From the NCBI RefSeq assembly GCF_051401765.1, contig NW_027480467.1:2666001-2730000 (forward strand): 64,000 nt of DNA. The letters are read 5' to 3'. This document shows, in pieces, positions 62,113-64,000 of the stretch; position 1 is the first letter of the stretch; each line of letters begins with the position of its first letter. Position numbers and translations under genes: made by a program. Source of the DNA: Calliopsis andreniformis (lineage: Eukaryota > Arthropoda > Insecta > Hymenoptera > Andrenidae). Under the pieces are notes generated by a model. That model was not told the origin of the DNA, ran no database searches, and saw nothing but the letters and a program-made list of their open reading frames with translations.

Positions 62113-64000
62113 ATGTTCAATCCTCAATACCCAATCGTCAATCTTCAATCCTCAATCCTGAATCCTCAATCCTCAATATTCAATCCTCAATCCTCAGTCC
62201 TCAAACCTCAATCCTGAATCCTCAATCCTGAATCCTCAATCTTCAGACCTCAGTCCTCAACAATCAGTTGTCAATTCTCAATCCTCAATAGAATATCATC
62301 AATTCACAGTTTTCAATACTCAATACTCAATCTGATATCTTTAAATCTCTATCCACAAACACCAATTCTCATCACACAACCCTCAACACTCAGTCCCCAA
62401 TCCTCAATCCTCAATCCTCAATCCTCAATCTTCAATCCTCAATACTCAATAGTCAATCTCCAATCCTAGATCCTCAATCCCCAATCCTCAATCCTTAATC
62501 CTCAATCTTCAATCCTCAATCCTCAATTATCAATCCTCAATACTCAATCCTCAATCTTCAATCCTGAATACTCAATCTTCAATCCTCAATACTCAATCTT
62601 CAATCCTCAACCCTCAATCCTCAATCCACAATCCTCAATCCTCAATCATCAACCTTCTATCCTCAATACTCTATCTTCAATCCTGAATCGTCAATCCTCA
62701 TTCTTCAATCCTCAATACCCAATCCTCAATCCTCAATCCACAATCCTCAATCCCCAATACTTAATCTTCAATCCTCAATCCTCAACCCTCAATCCGCAAT
62801 CCTCAATCCTCAGTCACGAATACTCAATCTTCAATACTCAATCCTCAATCCTCAATCCTCAATCCTCAATCCTCAATCCTCAATCCTCATTCCTCAAACC
62901 TCAATCCTCAACCCTCACTCCTTATCCTCAATTCTCAATTCTCAATCCTCAATCCTCAATTCTCAATCTTCAATCCTCAATAATCAATCTCCAATCCTAG
63001 ATCCTCAATCCCCAGTCCTCAATCGTTAATCCTCAATCTTCAATCCTCAATCCCTAGTCCTCAATCCTCAATAGTCAATCCTCAATACTCAATCCTCAGT
63101 CCTCAGTCCTCAGTCTTCAATACTCAATCCTCCAGTCCTCAATGTTCAACACACAACCTTCAACCATCAAACCAAAATTCTCAATACTCAATAGAATATC
63201 CTGAATTCTCAGTTTTCAATACTCAATCCTCAATCTTCGATATTCAAATCTCGATCCACAAACATCAATTCTCATCACTCAAACCTCAACGCTCAGTCCT
63301 CAATCTTCAATCCTCAATCCTCAATCCTCAATCCTCAATCCTCAATCTTCATTCCTCAATACCCAATCCTCAATGTTCAATCCGCAATACCCAATTCTCA
63401 ATCTTCAATACTCAGTCCTCAATCCTCAATCCTCAATCCTCAATCCTCAATCCTCAGTCCTCAAACCTCAATCCTGAGTCCTCAATCCTGAATCCTCAAT
63501 CTTCAGCACTCAGTCCTCAACAATCAGTAGTCAATCCTCAATCCTCAATAGAATATCCTCAGTTCAGAGTTTTGAATACGCAATACTCAATCTGCAATCT
63601 TTTAATCACTATCCACAAACATCAATTCTCATCACTCAACCCTCAACACTCAGTCCCCAATCCTCAATCTGCAATCCTCAGTCCTGAATCCTCAATTCTC
63701 AATCCTCAATCCTCAGTCCTCAGTCCTCAAACCTCAATCCTCAACCCTCAGCCCTCATAGTCAATCCTTAATCCTCAATCCTCAATCCTCAGTCTTCAAT
63801 CCTCAATACTGTACCTTCAATCCTCAATCCTCAATCCTCAATTCTTTATCCTCAATACTCAATCCTCAATCGTCAATCCTCAATCCCCAACTCTTAACCT
63901 TCAATCCTCAATCCTCAATCCTCAATGCACAATCCTCAATCTTCAATCCTCAATACTCAATCTTCAATCCTCAATTCTCAATCCTCAATCCTCAATCCTC
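62113..64000 (+). repeat. Block X, copy 3 (cut by window end)
   Basis: The sequence of base 1 onward restarts a third time and runs to the window edge. It keeps the anchor module near 62,290 that copy 2 lost, and lacks the two extra stretches of copy 1 near 430-510 and 1,030-1,090, so the offset to copy 1 falls from 62,112 to 61,973. From 33.0 kb on it agrees with copy 2 at an offset of 29,440. Confidence 0.9.

Larger units (their letters stand above)
1..64000 (+). repeat. Heptamer satellite array, unit TCAATCC, fills the window
   Basis: The heptamer TCAATCC and its one- or two-base variants run head to tail through the whole window in one orientation; I found no inverted segment and no unique island. 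Common variants change the second A to G (TCAGTCC), the fifth base to C (TCAACCC), or one of the last two bases (TCAATCT, TCAATAC, TCAATTC). The + strand therefore has almost no G, while C is the commonest base. Variant heptamers recur in fixed orders, so the array evolves by duplication of longer segments as well as by slippage. Both window edges lie inside the repeat, so neither end of the array is seen. Function is unknown; satellite DNA is the most economical reading. The repeat nature is certain, the host is not. Confidence 0.98.

Noticed and set aside
1..64000. Telomeric repeat
   Set aside because: Seven-base telomeric units are known (for example the plant type TTTAGGG), but the G-rich strand here reads GGATTGA, is highly variable, and is organised in kilobase higher-order units, unlike a terminal telomere.
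1..64000. Iterons of a plasmid or chromosomal origin
   Set aside because: Iteron arrays are short, lie next to a rep gene and contain longer units. No initiator gene is visible, and the near-DnaA boxes all derive from one repeated module.
1..64000. Cyanobacterial STRR heptamers
   Set aside because: The unit length matches and some variants look alike (CCAATCC), but known elements are short intergenic runs. Without flanking genes I cannot support this assignment.
1..64000. Borg-type or similar archaeal tandem repeats
   Set aside because: Those are described as near-perfect repeats in limited runs within a gene-rich element. Here the repeats are imperfect, the window is gene-free, and the order is hierarchical.
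1..64000. tRNA, rRNA or structured non-coding RNA
   Set aside because: The + strand has too little G to form stems, and no conserved RNA core was recognised on either strand.
1..64000. Insertion sequences, transposons or retroelements
   Set aside because: No terminal inverted repeats, transposase-like frame or target-site duplication was seen; all repeats are direct and built from heptamers.

Overview
The whole 64 kb window is one continuous, directly oriented tandem-repeat array. The basic unit on the + strand is the heptamer TCAATCC (GGATTGA on the other strand), with many point variants such as TCAGTCC, TCAATCT, TCAATAC, TCAACCC, TGAATCC and CCAATCC. I see no unique sequence, no credible protein-coding gene, no RNA gene and no insertion sequence. 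The array starts before base 1 and continues past base 64000, so its true length is unknown but exceeds this window. The organism cannot be named from this sequence. The scale and nested higher-order structure look most like a satellite (heterochromatic or centromere-like) block of a eukaryote resolved by long reads. Heptamer repeats are also known in some bacteria, for example the much shorter STRR elements of filamentous cyanobacteria, so a bacterial source is not excluded. || Several levels of organisation are visible. (1) Heptamers. (2) A diverged 'anchor' module of about 100-140 bp that stays in 7-bp phase and recurs about 70 times in four recognisable subfamilies. (3) Higher-order tandem repeats: 1710 bp x 3.1 copies (about 6.76-12.11 kb), 1859 bp (from 14.1 kb), 3575 bp x 2 (14.64-21.78 kb), 1153 bp x 2 (25.68-27.98 kb and again at 41.6 and 50.1 kb), and about 1600 bp x 2 (56.8-59.6 kb). 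(4) A near-identical direct duplication of about 8.53 kb (39.18-47.71 and 47.71-56.25 kb). (5) A super-period of about 30 kb: the block starting at base 1 restarts at 32,892 and again at 62,113, and blocks I call X, Y and V follow each other in the same order in both super-units, each super-unit being expanded differently inside. || Layout: X1 1-4805; mixed block P 4806-6759; 1710-bp array 6760-12112; mixed block Q 12113-14104; 1859/3575-bp array 14105-21783; Y1 21760-27981; V1 27982-32891; X2 32892-37683; Y2 37684-43905; W 43906-47712; second 8.53-kb copy 47713-56250; short block S 56251-56819; about 1.6-kb repeats and V2 56820-62112; X3 62113-64000. Block edges are by eye and uncertain by tens of bases because the flanks are themselves heptamers. 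|| The many open frames on the + strand are an arithmetic consequence of the repeat: 7 is not a multiple of 3, so all three forward frames read the same heptapeptide S-I-L-N-P-Q-S, while every reverse frame meets TGA once per 21 bases. They are not annotated as genes. The points most worth checking are the anchor module and its subfamilies, its near-match to a DnaA box, the extreme absence of G on one strand, and a patch at about 59.1-60.4 kb full of single-base indels that looks like poor consensus or an assembly join.
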